A stretch of DNA of 64,000 nucleotides from Terrabacter sp. Ter38 (GCF_024519435.1 NZ_JALJRZ010000002.1:124001-188000); one strand, 5' to 3'. Positions 7,898-17,748 are shown, counted from the first letter of the stretch. The notes: generated from the sequence alone by a model not told the origin. Numbers and translations: made by a program.

Positions 7898-8941
7898 GTG
7901 ACCAAGCGACCGACGCTTGCCGACGTCGCCGCCCTGGCCGGGATGTCCAAGACGGCGGTCAGCCTCGTGCTCAACGACCGCCCGGGCTCACGCCTATCCG
8001 CCGACGCGGTCGCCCGCATCCACGAGGCGGCACGCGAGCTGAACTACCGGCCCAACCCCGCCGCCCGCTCCCTGCGCCTCGGCACGACCGGCACCATCGG
8101 CTTCATCTCCGACGAGGTGACGATCACCCGCTTCGCGTCCGCCATGATCCGAGGCCTGCTCGACGTCGCCGACGAGCGCGACCAGGGCGTCCTCATCGCC
8201 GAGACCGGCAACCACCCCAAGCAGCTCGCCAAGGCGCTCGAGTTCATGATCGACCGCCAGGTCGACGGCATCGTGTTCGGTTCGATGGCCGCCCGTCTCC
8301 TCGACCTGCCACCGCTGCCCGAGTCGATGCGCGTCGTCACCGCCAACTGCGCGAGCAACGCCGGCGACGGCACCTACGCGTCCGTGCTGCCCGCCGAGCA
8401 CGAGGCCGGTCGGGCCATGATGCGCCTGCTCCTCGAGCACGGCCACGGCGAAGGCATCGGCATCATCGGCAGCGCCCCGAGCGCCCCCGCCGACAGACGC
8501 TCCTCGGTGACGATCGGCGCGCGCTTCGCCGGTATCGACGAGGCGCTGGCCGAGGCGGGCGCGACACCCGTCGCCGTCGTCGACGTCGGCTCCTGGGAGC
8601 CGTGGAACGGCTACGCCGGGACGAAGCAGGTGCTCGAGTCGGGCGCCCCGGTCACCGCGCTGCTCTGTCTCAACGACCGGGTCGCATTCGGCGCCCACCA
8701 GGCCCTGGGCGAGCACGGGCTACGCGTCCCGGACGACGTTTCGATCGCCTCCTTCGACGACGACGAGATCGCCTCCTACCTGCGGCCCGCGCTGACGACC
8801 GCGAGGCTGCCCTACGAGGAGATGGGCCGGAAGGCGATGGAGCTCGTCCTCGGCCCCGACGAGCCGGGTGGGGAGCACCTCGTCGAGATGCCCGTCCAGG
8901 TGCGCGGCTCGATCCGCCCGCTCGACCGCTCGTCATCCTGA
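7898..8941 (+). CDS. LacI family transcriptional regulator
   Basis: This 347-residue repressor has an N-terminal helix-turn-helix with the family signature (TLADVAALAGMSKTAVSLVL at residues 5-24) and a hinge RPNPAARSLR. A periplasmic-binding-protein-like sensor core follows, ending in SIASFDDDEIASYLRPALTT. The GTG at 7898 begins VTKRPTLADV, the usual start just before the HTH, with a purine-rich GGGGGTGG upstream. Longer in-frame extensions add an unlikely arginine-rich leader. It is divergent from the sugar operon and most plausibly represses it until the imported sugar or its product binds. Confidence 0.9.
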   Translation: MTKRPTLADVAALAGMSKTAVSLVLNDRPGSRLSADAVARIHEAARELNYRPNPAARSLRLGTTGTIGFISDEVTITRFASAMIRGLLDVADERDQGVLIAETGNHPKQLAKALEFMIDRQVDGIVFGSMAARLLDLPPLPESMRVVTANCASNAGDGTYASVLPAEHEAGRAMMRLLLEHGHGEGIGIIGSAPSAPADRRSSVTIGARFAGIDEALAEAGATPVAVVDVGSWEPWNGYAGTKQVLESGAPVTALLCLNDRVAFGAHQALGEHGLRVPDDVSIASFDDDEIASYLRPALTTARLPYEEMGRKAMELVLGPDEPGGEHLVEMPVQVRGSIRPLDRSSS

Positions 8942-8952
8942 GTGCACGCGAA

Positions 8953-8983
8953 CCGGTGGGCCGGGACGGACCCGGCCCACCGG
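8953..8983. terminator. bidirectional hairpin between convergent genes
   Basis: A perfect 13-bp stem (CCGGTGGGCCGGG with its complement) and a 5-nt loop ACGGA sit between the lacI-type gene and the convergent BNR-repeat gene. There is no U-tract, as is common for actinobacterial terminators. A GGCATAC motif overlaps its right foot. Confidence 0.65.
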
Positions 8984-9017
8984 CATACGCCATCCTCCGA
9001 GAGCTGCGGTCCGCCCC

Positions 9018-10736
9018 TCAGCGCACCCGCAGCGACGAGCTGTAGACCTCCTGGTTGGGCGTCGACCCGGCGAGTGTCGGGTTGCCGCGGAAGTCGGTCC
9101 ACACCGGGTGGGCGATGAGGTCGCTGCCCATCGCGATGCTCGTGTAGTCACCGATGAAGGCGCCCTGGAGCTCACGGCCCGTCACGGCTCCGACGGTCAC
9201 GAACTGCACCTGCGGGTTGCTCGTCGCCGTCGTCACCCGCGTCGTCGGCGACTTCTTGATGTTGCCGACCCCCGTGGCGCCGTTCATGACGACGTCGAGA
9301 CCGACACCGTTCGGGTCGTAGGAGCGTGTGTAGCTCGAGATGGCCACGCGCCCGTTGTGGGCGGCGACGGCAGGGAAGACCTCGTCCGCCGACGACCCGA
9401 GCCGCACCGGCGCCTGCCACTGCACCCCGTTGCCCGAGGTCGCGACGAAGACGTCACCGTTGGTCTTGGTCGACCGGCCGTTGGCGTCGTAGCTGCCGTT
9501 CCGGTCGTCGGCCCAGGTGACGTAGAGGCGGTCGCTCGTCCGGTCGATGGCCATCGACGGGTAGCTGTTGATCCGGAAGTTCTCGCCGGTCAGGGCCGCG
9601 TTCTGCAGGTCGTCGTTGAACGGGAAGTCGTAGTCAGCCGAGACCTCGCGGCTCGAGAACGTCGCGCCGCGGTTCGTCGACTTCGCGACGATGACGGCGT
9701 CGTGGTCGGTGGCCTGGTCGCACGCGAGGCTCTGACAGACCGCCCCCTCGTAGGCGATGTAGAGGGCCCCGTCGGAGCCCACGAGCGGGAACGAGCCCTG
9801 GTCGAAGGGCGTGATGCCGCCCGCGCCTCCCGGCACGAAGGCCGGCGTCACCGAGGTGCGCGCGCTCCACGTGGCCCCGCCGTTGACCGACGTCGACACG
9901 ACGATCGGTGATCCGTTGGGCCCGAAGCGAGTCCACGACACGTACGCGGTGCCACTGGTCTGGTCGACCCCGACCCACTCCTTGTCGTTGAAGATGTCGG
10001 TCGGCACGGGGTTGCCGCTCGCGTCCGCGCCGTCGAGCGCGACGATCGACGGCTCGCCCCACGTCAGGCCACCGTCGTGCGAGACGTTGACGGTGATCGC
10101 GCTGCCGTCGTTGAGCCGGCTGAAGGCGATGTTGGCGTAGTAGACCGTGTTGTGCGGCCCGAAGGCGATCGCCGGGTCACCCGCCGAGTCCATGTCGGAC
10201 AGCGCACCGGTCGCGCCGGTCTGGAAGGTCAGGTGGGGCAGCACCACGTTGGTCCACGTGGCACCCCCGTCCATGGAGGTGTAGGCGAAGCCGGAGGAGT
10301 CGTTGCGGTTCTCTCGGCTGTTGAAGACCCGGTAGTCGTTCGAGCCAGCCACGAGGTTGCGTGGGTTGGCTGGGTTGACCGCGACGGTGGTCTCGTTCTG
10401 GGCGGCCGCGCAGCCGGCCTGCGAGCCCACGAGCACCGTGCTGTCGCCGACGATCGCATCGACGTTGGGCGCCGGGTTGCCATAGGGATTCGGGGCACCG
10501 AGGTAGCTCTGGCAGAGCGCCGAGAGCGACGGCTCGGGCGCCCCGTTGTCCTCGTCCTGGCCGTCCAGGAGCGCGTTGACCCGGAGCGGCTGGGCGTGCT
10601 TGAGGTGCGGGGAGGCATGGGCATGTCCCGGCGGCGCCGCACTGGCCGGCCCGATGGCCGGCACTGCCGTGAAGGCGAAGGAGACGAGACCGAGGCTGGC
10701 CAGCACGGCCACCCTCCGCCGACGGGTGTTCCCCAT
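9018..10736 (-). CDS. secreted BNR/Asp-box repeat protein (sialidase-like propeller)
   Basis: This protein of about 572 residues starts with a twin-Arg-like basic stretch (NTRRRRVAV) and a hydrophobic signal ending near ASAAPPG, so it is exported. At least four Asp-box motifs of the SxDxGxTW type are visible (SMDGGATWT, SHDGGLTWG, SVNGGATWS, STNRGATFS), marking blades of a six-bladed propeller. Catalytic sialidase residues (arginine triad, Tyr/Glu pair) are not evident, so hydrolase activity is uncertain. The ATG at 10736 is favoured over one five codons upstream, because the AGAGG ribosome site falls inside that longer version. No neighbour shares its orientation, so it appears monocistronic. 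Confidence 0.8.
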   Translation of the reverse strand: MGNTRRRRVAVLASLGLVSFAFTAVPAIGPASAAPPGHAHASPHLKHAQPLRVNALLDGQDEDNGAPEPSLSALCQSYLGAPNPYGNPAPNVDAIVGDSTVLVGSQAGCAAAQNETTVAVNPANPRNLVAGSNDYRVFNSRENRNDSSGFAYTSMDGGATWTNVVLPHLTFQTGATGALSDMDSAGDPAIAFGPHNTVYYANIAFSRLNDGSAITVNVSHDGGLTWGEPSIVALDGADASGNPVPTDIFNDKEWVGVDQTSGTAYVSWTRFGPNGSPIVVSTSVNGGATWSARTSVTPAFVPGGAGGITPFDQGSFPLVGSDGALYIAYEGAVCQSLACDQATDHDAVIVAKSTNRGATFSSREVSADYDFPFNDDLQNAALTGENFRINSYPSMAIDRTSDRLYVTWADDRNGSYDANGRSTKTNGDVFVATSGNGVQWQAPVRLGSSADEVFPAVAAHNGRVAISSYTRSYDPNGVGLDVVMNGATGVGNIKKSPTTRVTTATSNPQVQFVTVGAVTGRELQGAFIGDYTSIAMGSDLIAHPVWTDFRGNPTLAGSTPNQEVYSSSLRVR

Positions 10737-11160
10737 GGTGCACCTCTTCAAGGACTCGCGGACAGTGACGATCCCCCGACCTTCGGAAGGTACTCCCGGC
10801 CGACCTCCGTCGTGGCCGAACGCGAGTTTCGTTGAGACACAGACGATTGCGTATGCCGTGTGCCTGCGGGCGGCGGCTCCGCGCGGGACGCGTCGGGGCT
10901 GGGTGCCCGCTGGGCAAGGGCTGACTGTCGACCGACCGTGGACTGGATGATGGCTGGGTGAGGGCTGTGGTTGAGTCTGGGCGTCAGTGACGGCTCAGGG
11001 CGTCCCGTGCCGCCCTTCTCGGGGCTCGCGCGGGGCTCGCGGGGCTCGCTCGGGGTTCGCTCCGGCTCCCTCGGGGGCCGTCTCCGGGCGGGCGGCGGCC
11101 TGACGGTGGGCTGACTCCGGGACCCGGAGCACTGTCGGTGGTCCCGTCTAAACTCGTTAC
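10737..11160. other. 424-nt divergent intergenic region
   Basis: This is the promoter region between the BNR gene and the HNH gene. It holds one GTATGCCGTGTG motif (10851-10862). Around 11018-11065 there is a run of imperfect GGGGCTCGC-like repeats. At its right end is the TAAACT element of the leaderless HNH gene. I see no small gene in it. Confidence 0.6.
11149..11154 (+). promoter_or_regulatory. -10 element of leaderless HNH gene
   Basis: TAAACT followed by 6 nt and then the ATG at 11161. No Shine-Dalgarno precedes the ATG, so transcription probably begins at the start codon. Confidence 0.55.
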
Positions 11161-12723
11161 ATGGCAAGCGAACCCACGATGCTCGAGCTCCTGAGGAGCC
11201 GGCTCACCGATCTCGAGGCGCGACAGCGCGCCACGGGCGGCGTCGCCGAGGGCCGGTTCTGGGAGCGCTTCGCCGGGAGGGTCGCATCTGCGCGGCCCGG
11301 GCCCGACGCTCGGCCGGATCGGGCGGGCAGGCAGACGCGGCCCGTGGCGCCTGCGGCTCGTCCGGAGCCCCGCATGGCGGGCCCGTGGTCGGGCCTGACG
11401 CACGCCGAGGCAGGCTCGCTCGAGCAGCTGGACCTGCGGCACCCGTCGTGGCTCGACGCCGCCGGCTACGAGCAGATGGTCGACGACCCGGCGTGGGTCG
11501 AGTCGACCTCGGCTCGCGCCGAAGCCTCGGCAACCGTCGACGAGACCATCGTCGTCGAGGCCGCGGCGGGGCTGGGACTGACCCGCCATGCCGAGGCCGA
11601 GCTGACCGCCGCGGCCGAGCGGGTCGCACGCCAGCGGCGCACCCACGAGGTCACGCTCGTCACCATCGTCTCCGAGCTCGTGTCACGCGGCATCGACGCA
11701 CCGGACGGGCTGTCGCGCACCGACTGGCTCCGCAGCCTCGACCCGAGCCTGACTGCCGGGCAGGCCAAGGCGTTCGTCACGGTCGGCACCGCCCTGGCCG
11801 AGGCCCGGTGGGCGCGGCTGCGGCTGCTCGTGGCCACCCAGCAGGTCACCGTCGGCAACGCCGCCCAGATCGTCGAGTTCGACACGCGCACGGCCCCGGT
11901 CGCCGACCCCGACGACCTGACGACAGCGCTGTCCGACCTCACCGAGCAGGCGCCGCGGCTCCGCCCCGAGGAGCTCGCCCGTCTGGTCCGGCACCACACC
12001 GAGCAGGTCCGACCACCCCGCGACGAGGACCGGCTCGACCGCGGCCGCCGCGAGGCCCGCGGCCTGTGGTTCACGGCGCCGAACGCCACCGGCATGGTGG
12101 GCCTGCGCGGCGTGCTCGACCCCGAGGGCGCAGCCGTGCTCAAGGCTGCGATCGACCCGCTCTCGATCCCCTGCCCCGAGAAGGACGAGCACGGCCGCAC
12201 GGTCACGCCCGACGACCGCACTCCCGCGCGACGGCGGATGGACGCCCTGCTGACGATGGTGCAACGCGGAGTCGCCTCGGCAGAAGGGGTCCCCACCACC
12301 GACAAGGCCAAGGTCGTCGTGCTCATCGACCTCGTGACCCTCCTCGACGACGTCCGCGGCACCGGCACGACGCTCACCGGCGAGGTTCTCTCGCCGGGAG
12401 TCGTGCGCCGGATGGCCTGCGACGCCGAGATCATCCCCATGGTGCTCGGTCGCGAGGGCGAGCCACTCGACGTCGGCCGCAGCCAACGCCTCTTCACCCG
12501 AGGTCAACGCCTCGCGCTCATCGCCCGCGACCAGGGCTGCAGCGTCGACGGGTGCACGGTGCCGGCGACGTGGTGCGACGCGCACCACGTCGTGCACTGG
12601 CGACACGGCGGCGCCACCTCCGTCGACAACGGGGCCCTGCTCTGCCCGAAGCACCACACCGAGGTCCACGACCGCGACCTCACGGCGACGGTCACCGCCA
12701 CCGGCGTCACCTGGCACACCTGA
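11161..12723 (+). CDS. DUF222 domain-containing HNH endonuclease
   Basis: This 520-residue protein follows the common actinobacterial 13E12/DUF222 plan. A long helical DUF222 region (about 100-400) is followed by a C-terminal HNH nuclease domain (about 445-505) reading CSVDGC, then WCDAHHVVHW, then NGALLCPKHHTEVH. The paired Cys residues would hold structural zinc, and the tandem His is the metal-finger centre. Such genes occur in many copies per genome and are often linked to mobile DNA; their function is unclear. The ATG is placed by the leaderless -10 element. An internal Arg/Pro-rich stretch (about 40-75) is probably disordered. Confidence 0.9.
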   Translation: MASEPTMLELLRSRLTDLEARQRATGGVAEGRFWERFAGRVASARPGPDARPDRAGRQTRPVAPAARPEPRMAGPWSGLTHAEAGSLEQLDLRHPSWLDAAGYEQMVDDPAWVESTSARAEASATVDETIVVEAAAGLGLTRHAEAELTAAAERVARQRRTHEVTLVTIVSELVSRGIDAPDGLSRTDWLRSLDPSLTAGQAKAFVTVGTALAEARWARLRLLVATQQVTVGNAAQIVEFDTRTAPVADPDDLTTALSDLTEQAPRLRPEELARLVRHHTEQVRPPRDEDRLDRGRREARGLWFTAPNATGMVGLRGVLDPEGAAVLKAAIDPLSIPCPEKDEHGRTVTPDDRTPARRRMDALLTMVQRGVASAEGVPTTDKAKVVVLIDLVTLLDDVRGTGTTLTGEVLSPGVVRRMACDAEIIPMVLGREGEPLDVGRSQRLFTRGQRLALIARDQGCSVDGCTVPATWCDAHHVVHWRHGGATSVDNGALLCPKHHTEVHDRDLTATVTATGVTWHT

Positions 12724-12737
12724 CGACCACGCCCCAC

Positions 12738-12760
12738 ACCCCGCCCATCCCGGGCGGGGT
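12738..12760 (+). terminator. intrinsic-type hairpin after HNH gene
   Basis: ACCCCGCCC pairs perfectly with GGGCGGGGT over 9 bp across a 5-nt ATCCC loop, starting 15 nt after the HNH stop. No U-tract follows. Confidence 0.6.
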
Positions 12761-12849
12761 CATCGCCACGCCCTGGTCGATTCCGGGCGGCCCCGGACAG
12801 ATCCTCGAGGGCGCCCTCTGAGCGGCCCCACCGGTGACGGCAGAGACCG

Positions 12850-13818
12850 TCAGGAGACGGTCGGCCGTTCGAGGCTCGGCGCGTCCGTCCGCGACAGCGT
12901 GATCATCGCGAGCTCCACGAGGTCGTGCTTCTCGACCTCGTGACCGAGAGCCGCGAGCCGGTCGGCCACCTGGGACTCCGTGTCGTTGCCCGTGAGGTCG
13001 ACGGCGGCGACGAGGAAGACGCGACCCGGGCCGACGAACTCGAGGTGCAGGAAGGTGATCCGTTCGACCTCCGGGCTGTCGTGCAGGGCGTCGAAGGCCC
13101 GCTCCCACAGCTCCGGTCGCACGGCCTGCCCGACGAGGTAGTCACGGTTGCGGCTGATGAGGAAGATCGCGACGACGCCGAGCAGCAGGCCGACGAGGAT
13201 CGAGCCGAGCGCGTCCCAGACCGCGTTGCCCGTGACCTGGTGCAGGAAGATCCCGAGCCCCGCGATGACGAGCCCGATGAGCGCCGCGGCATCCTCCGCG
13301 AAGACCGCCCGCAGCGTCGGGTTCGAGGTGTTGGCGATGAACTTCAGCGGCCGGAGGCCGAGGGCCCGAGCCTCGGACCGCGTCTGCCGCGTCGCCTGGA
13401 CGAACGAGACGCTCTCGAGCACGAAGGCGATGGCGAGCACGGCATACGCCCACGTGTACGACGTCTCCGGCTCCTCGTGGCCGAGGACCGAGATGCCGTG
13501 CCAGACCGACACGACCGCGCCGGCGCCGAAGAGCCCGAACGCCGCGAACATCGACCACACGTACGCCTCGCGCCCGTAGCCGAAGGGGTGGGTCGTGTCG
13601 CGCTTCTGCCCCGCGCGCCGCTCGGCGACGAGCAGGAAGATCTCGTTGCCCGCGTCGGCCCACGAGTGAGCGGCCTCGGCAACCATCGACGCCGACCCGG
13701 TGATGATCGCGACGATCGACTTCGCCACGGCGATCAAGGCGTTCATCGCCAGCGCGATGATGACGGTGAGCAGACTCTCGCTCTTCTGGCCCTGCTCGCG
13801 CTCCGCCGTGTCAGCCAT
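12850..13818 (-). CDS. cation diffusion facilitator family transporter
   Basis: This 322-residue membrane protein has about six hydrophobic segments and a C-terminal cytoplasmic ferredoxin-like domain of some 80 residues. Metal-site motifs are visible: HSWADAGNE in the second membrane helix (His and Asp ligands) and AEDAAALIG in the fifth. CDF proteins exchange cytoplasmic Zn2+, Fe2+ or related ions for protons. The substrate cannot be told from this sequence. The ATG at 13818 is preceded by GGAAGA. It is flanked by convergent and unrelated genes, and no metal-sensing regulator sits beside it. Confidence 0.88.
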   Translation of the reverse strand: MADTAEREQGQKSESLLTVIIALAMNALIAVAKSIVAIITGSASMVAEAAHSWADAGNEIFLLVAERRAGQKRDTTHPFGYGREAYVWSMFAAFGLFGAGAVVSVWHGISVLGHEEPETSYTWAYAVLAIAFVLESVSFVQATRQTRSEARALGLRPLKFIANTSNPTLRAVFAEDAAALIGLVIAGLGIFLHQVTGNAVWDALGSILVGLLLGVVAIFLISRNRDYLVGQAVRPELWERAFDALHDSPEVERITFLHLEFVGPGRVFLVAAVDLTGNDTESQVADRLAALGHEVEKHDLVELAMITLSRTDAPSLERPTVS

Positions 13819-13946
13819 GTTCGTCAGTCTTCCGTTCGGGGGTCACCCGCTCAAGGGGCGCTCGAGCGGACTGCCCCGACGGCATACCCGATGGGGTCGT
13901 ATGCCGTTCGCCGCACTCCCGGCCGAACGGCACGGGCCCGCTCGCC

Positions 13947-16283
13947 TCAGCTGTGGCGCACGACGTCGAAGCGGGTGCGCGCGTGACCGGCATACCCCCG
14001 TCCGGCGGTCTCGTGGGCGACGGTCACCTCGCCCGCAGCCCGTTCGACGACGACGGTCGTCGTGAGGCGCGCGGTGACACCCGCATCGTCACCACCTGCG
14101 ACGGTCAGCCCGTCGTCCTCGACGAGCACCGACTCCCAGCGGCCGTCGACAACCGGGTCAAAGACGTGGAGCTCGACCGAATCGGGGCGGTAGCCGTCGG
14201 TCGACATCGGCGCCTCGGCCCACATCGGGATCGCGGCGCCAGCCCGGGCGAAGAGCGGGATGCGCTCGAACGGCGTCTCGACGGTGATCCGCTGGCCGCC
14301 GGGGTGCAGCTCGCCGGTGTGCCAGTCGTACCAGTCACCCTCGGGGAGGTAGACGGTGCGCGAGGTCTGCCCCTGCTCCGTCACCGGCGCGACGAGCAGG
14401 TCGCGGCCGAAGAGGTACTCGTCGTCGAGGTCGACGACGTTCGGGTCGTACTGGTGGTCGAGGACGAGCGGACGCTGCACCGGCTCGCCCGTCTCTGTCG
14501 CCCGGACGAACGCCGAGTAGATGTAGGGCAGGAGCCGGTAGCGCAGCCGGACGGCCTCGCGGGCGAGGTCGTGGATCTCGGGGCCGAACGACCACGGGTA
14601 CTGGTCGATGTTGTTCGTCTCGGAGTGGTTGCGGCAGAAGGGAGTCAGCACGCCCATCTGCATCCAGCGCAGGAACAGCTCCGGGTTCGTGTCGCCCTGG
14701 AAGCCGCCGATGTCGGCGCCGACGAAGGGCTGGCCCGAGAGGCCGAAGCCGCATGCCATCGGCATGCTGACCCATAGGTGGTCCCACCGGGCCTGGTTGT
14801 CGCCCATCCAGTTCGCGGCGTAGCGCTGGATGCCGGCGAAGCCGGCGCGCGACAGGATGAAGGTCCGCGCCTCCGGCCGGGCGGCACGCAGTCCCTCGAT
14901 GGTGCCCATGGCCATGAGCAGGGCGTACTGGTTGTGGAAGCGCTCGTGCGTGGCGCGCCCCTGGTCGAAGAGCATTGCCTGCGGGGCGATCTCGCCCGTC
15001 GCGGGCTCGTTCATGTCGTTCCAGATGCCCGCCAGCCCCGACTCGACGTGCTTGGCGTTGAGCGCGCCCCACCACGAGCGCGCCTCCGGCGTCGCGAAGT
15101 CCGGAAAGACGGTGTTGCCCGGCCAGACCTGGCCGATGTAGGTGTCGCCGCCCTCGGTGCGGCAGAAGACGCCCTGCTCGAGCCCGTCGTCGTACACCGC
15201 GTAGCCAGGGTCGTGCTTGACGCCCGGGTCGACGATCGAGATGGTGCGGAAGCCTTGGTTGGCCAGACCCTTGAGCATGCCGGCGGGGTCGGGGTAGCGC
15301 TCCGCGTCCCACGTGAAGACGCGGTAGCCGTCCATGTAGTCGATGTCGAGCCAGATGGCGTCGCAAGGGAACTCGTCGTCGCGGTAGCGCTTGGCGATGA
15401 CCTCGACGTCCTTCTGCTTGTACGCGTGCCAGCGGCAGTGGTGGTAGCCGAGCGCCCAGATCGGAGGCAGTGACGCACGGCCGGTGAGCCATGTGTAGCG
15501 CTCGAGGATGCTGGCCATCGACGGCCCGGCGAAGACGTACTCCGTCCACTGGCCGCCGTGGAAGGTGACGCGGTACTCGTCGTCGTGGCTGAACTCGTAC
15601 TCACCGCGGTAGCCGTTGTCGACGAACGAGCCCAGAGCGGCACCGGTGGCGGCCTCGCGCTGGTAGAAGAACGGGATCGTGACGTAGTACGGGTCGAACT
15701 CGGCGCTCGTCATGTCGGCCCGCGGATCGGCCGCGTCGAGCCCCGCCCGGAACTCCGCGGTCGCGTGCTCGTTGAGGACGTCGGTGTTCCACATCGTGAA
15801 GTCGCGGCCGCGACGGTTGTGGTGGCCGCCCTTCTCGCCGAGGCCGTAGATCGCGTCGTCGCGACCGATCCGGCGACGCGTCGTCCACGCGTCGTTGAGC
15901 GTGGCGTAGGCCCAGTAGCGGCCCTCCGGGTCCGGCGTCGACTCGATGACGACCGACCCGTCCGTGCGGTGCACGTCGACCCGGAACGGGTCGAGCCACA
16001 GGGTCACGACGAGGTCGTCGGTGACGAGCCTCCACGCGTCCTCCACCTGCTCGGCCCGCCACGTGACGTCACCCTCGCCATCCGGAGCAGCGAGCGGGTC
16101 GATGCACACGGCATACGTGGGCTTGTCGTCGAAGACGCCGCCGCGACTCAGCTGGATGCGCACCACGTCGGAGCGCACCGCGTCGACGCGCAGCTGCTCC
16201 CCGTGCAGCCGGGCGAGCAGCCCGCGGGGCGTCTCCTCGACGGAGTCGACGTGCTCGAATCGGATGAAGTGGTCGGTCCTCAT
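13947..16283 (-). CDS. glycoside hydrolase family 31 (alpha-glucosidase type)
   Basis: This is a 778-residue enzyme with the normal GH31 plan: N-terminal beta-sandwich, catalytic barrel and C-terminal beta domains. The nucleophile motif WNDMNEPA lies near residue 423, the WMGDNQARW acid/base region about 80 residues later, and the WLDIDYMDGYRVFTWD substrate-loop motif near 310. No signal peptide is present, so it is cytoplasmic. It cleaves alpha-glucosidic linkages of maltose-, isomaltose- or trehalose-like sugars; exact preference is unknown. It is not adjacent to a transporter, but the sugar ABC operon 6 kb away could supply substrate. Confidence 0.92.
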   Translation of the reverse strand: MRTDHFIRFEHVDSVEETPRGLLARLHGEQLRVDAVRSDVVRIQLSRGGVFDDKPTYAVCIDPLAAPDGEGDVTWRAEQVEDAWRLVTDDLVVTLWLDPFRVDVHRTDGSVVIESTPDPEGRYWAYATLNDAWTTRRRIGRDDAIYGLGEKGGHHNRRGRDFTMWNTDVLNEHATAEFRAGLDAADPRADMTSAEFDPYYVTIPFFYQREAATGAALGSFVDNGYRGEYEFSHDDEYRVTFHGGQWTEYVFAGPSMASILERYTWLTGRASLPPIWALGYHHCRWHAYKQKDVEVIAKRYRDDEFPCDAIWLDIDYMDGYRVFTWDAERYPDPAGMLKGLANQGFRTISIVDPGVKHDPGYAVYDDGLEQGVFCRTEGGDTYIGQVWPGNTVFPDFATPEARSWWGALNAKHVESGLAGIWNDMNEPATGEIAPQAMLFDQGRATHERFHNQYALLMAMGTIEGLRAARPEARTFILSRAGFAGIQRYAANWMGDNQARWDHLWVSMPMACGFGLSGQPFVGADIGGFQGDTNPELFLRWMQMGVLTPFCRNHSETNNIDQYPWSFGPEIHDLAREAVRLRYRLLPYIYSAFVRATETGEPVQRPLVLDHQYDPNVVDLDDEYLFGRDLLVAPVTEQGQTSRTVYLPEGDWYDWHTGELHPGGQRITVETPFERIPLFARAGAAIPMWAEAPMSTDGYRPDSVELHVFDPVVDGRWESVLVEDDGLTVAGGDDAGVTARLTTTVVVERAAGEVTVAHETAGRGYAGHARTRFDVVRHS

Positions 16284-16346
16284 GCGTCCACCCTGTCAAA
16301 GAAGAGGTGACCGCGTGGCGCGCGCCCGGACTCAGCCCACCTGCAC

Positions 16347-17711
16347 TCAACCGACCTGGGCCGGCCCGATGCGGGGGTGGCGGATCGCCGCGCCGGTCGC
16401 GACGGGCGAGCGGCGGGACTCGCGCAGCACCCTCAGGACGAGCGCCGGGTGGACGAGCGACGTCGGCGGGTCGTCGAGCTGGAGCACCCGGTTGAAGGCC
16501 CGCGCGACGGGCACCGACACGTGCGAGGCGCGGATGACGCGCTGGAGGTAGCCGTTGACCTCGGCGGTGCCGAACGGGCGCGGCCCTTCAGTCGCGGGGT
16601 GGCCGAAGTCGCCGCCGACCGCGATCCGCCACGGGGACTCGATGATGCGAGCAGCCTTGCGGTGGAAACGTTTCGGCAGATCCTCCGAACGGACGCCCAC
16701 CTGCGACGCGACCTCGCCGAGCGCCGCTGCCTGAAGTGCCGATGACGTCATGCCCTGCCCGTAGATCGGGTCGAAGCTGCTCGACGCGTCGCCGAGCATG
16801 ACGAGCCCCGGGAGCAGGTCGCGGACCTTCTCGTAGTGCCGTCGCTGGCTCGCCGGGAAGCGGTAGGTCGAGACCTCCGAGAGCCGTTCGCAGCGGGCCA
16901 TGAGCTGGCCGACCGCCGGGGACGGGAGGCTCGCCGCGAATGCCGCGATGCCCTCGTCGTCCGCCGGCGGGGCGTCACCGTGGACGCCGGCGAGCGTCAC
17001 CTGCCAGCGGTCCCCCTCGACGGGCAGCACGGCACCGGCCCGGAACGAGCCCGGGTTCTCGATGCACACGACGAAGTGACCCTCGAAGTCGTGCGGCGAC
17101 CGCCGCATCGTGAAGGACGCGTAGCCGATGTCGATCCCCACGCGGGTCACGGGTGGTTCGAGCACGTGCGACGCCGCGAGGTCGTGCGCGAGGCGCGAGC
17201 TGCGCCCGGAGCAGTCGACGACGAGGTCAGCCGGCCGTGCCTGCCCGTCCACGACGACACCCGTCACGCGACGCCCGGACCGGACGACGCCCTCGACGGT
17301 CACACCGTCCTCGACGGTGACCCCGGGCAGCGCCCTGACCCGTGCGCGCACGACGTGCTCGAGCAGGGGGCGGGTCTGCGAGATGGCGGGTCGGCCCCAG
17401 TCGCCGCGGGCACGGTAGGCGCCACCCTGGTGCACCCACGCGCCGGTGCCGTCGACGCGTACGGCCCCGTGGCCCTCGAGCTCGTCCTCGATGCCGGGGA
17501 ACCAGTCGCGGAGCAGGTCGAGGCCCGCCGACAGGAGGAGGTGCAGGTGTCGGCCCTGCGGCACGCGACCGCGGGGGGCGACCGTCTCGGGCAGGTGCTC
17601 GCGCTCGAGCACGACGACCGACTCGGCGTGGTCGGCGAGTGCCCGCGCCGCGAGCAGTCCGGCCATGCTGCCGCCCACGACGACGACCTGACCCGAGCGA
17701 CTGGCTGCCAC
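16347..17711 (-). CDS. FAD-dependent oxidoreductase (aromatic-hydroxylase/halogenase-like)
   Basis: This 454-residue protein begins with a Rossmann dinucleotide fold. The GGSMAG variant of GxGxxG is at residues 13-18, and an acidic end of the second strand (VVLEREHLPE) follows. A second FAD signature, VDCSGRSSRLAHDL, lies near residue 165, and the C-terminal FAD-pyrophosphate motif GDASSSFDPIYGQGM near 306. The order suits class A flavin monooxygenases and related oxidoreductases. No substrate can be named. The GTG start has a GAGGTGAG ribosome site. It diverges from the cupin gene. Confidence 0.8.
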   Translation of the reverse strand: MAASRSGQVVVVGGSMAGLLAARALADHAESVVVLEREHLPETVAPRGRVPQGRHLHLLLSAGLDLLRDWFPGIEDELEGHGAVRVDGTGAWVHQGGAYRARGDWGRPAISQTRPLLEHVVRARVRALPGVTVEDGVTVEGVVRSGRRVTGVVVDGQARPADLVVDCSGRSSRLAHDLAASHVLEPPVTRVGIDIGYASFTMRRSPHDFEGHFVVCIENPGSFRAGAVLPVEGDRWQVTLAGVHGDAPPADDEGIAAFAASLPSPAVGQLMARCERLSEVSTYRFPASQRRHYEKVRDLLPGLVMLGDASSSFDPIYGQGMTSSALQAAALGEVASQVGVRSEDLPKRFHRKAARIIESPWRIAVGGDFGHPATEGPRPFGTAEVNGYLQRVIRASHVSVPVARAFNRVLQLDDPPTSLVHPALVLRVLRESRRSPVATGAAIRHPRIGPAQVG

Positions 17712-17748
17712 AGCTCACCTCACCTCGCCGACGAACCCGAACCAGCAC

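Noticed and set aside
11161-12723. HNH gene as part of an active mobile element
   Set aside because: No terminal repeats, transposase or target duplication were seen. DUF222/HNH genes are abundant in actinobacteria.
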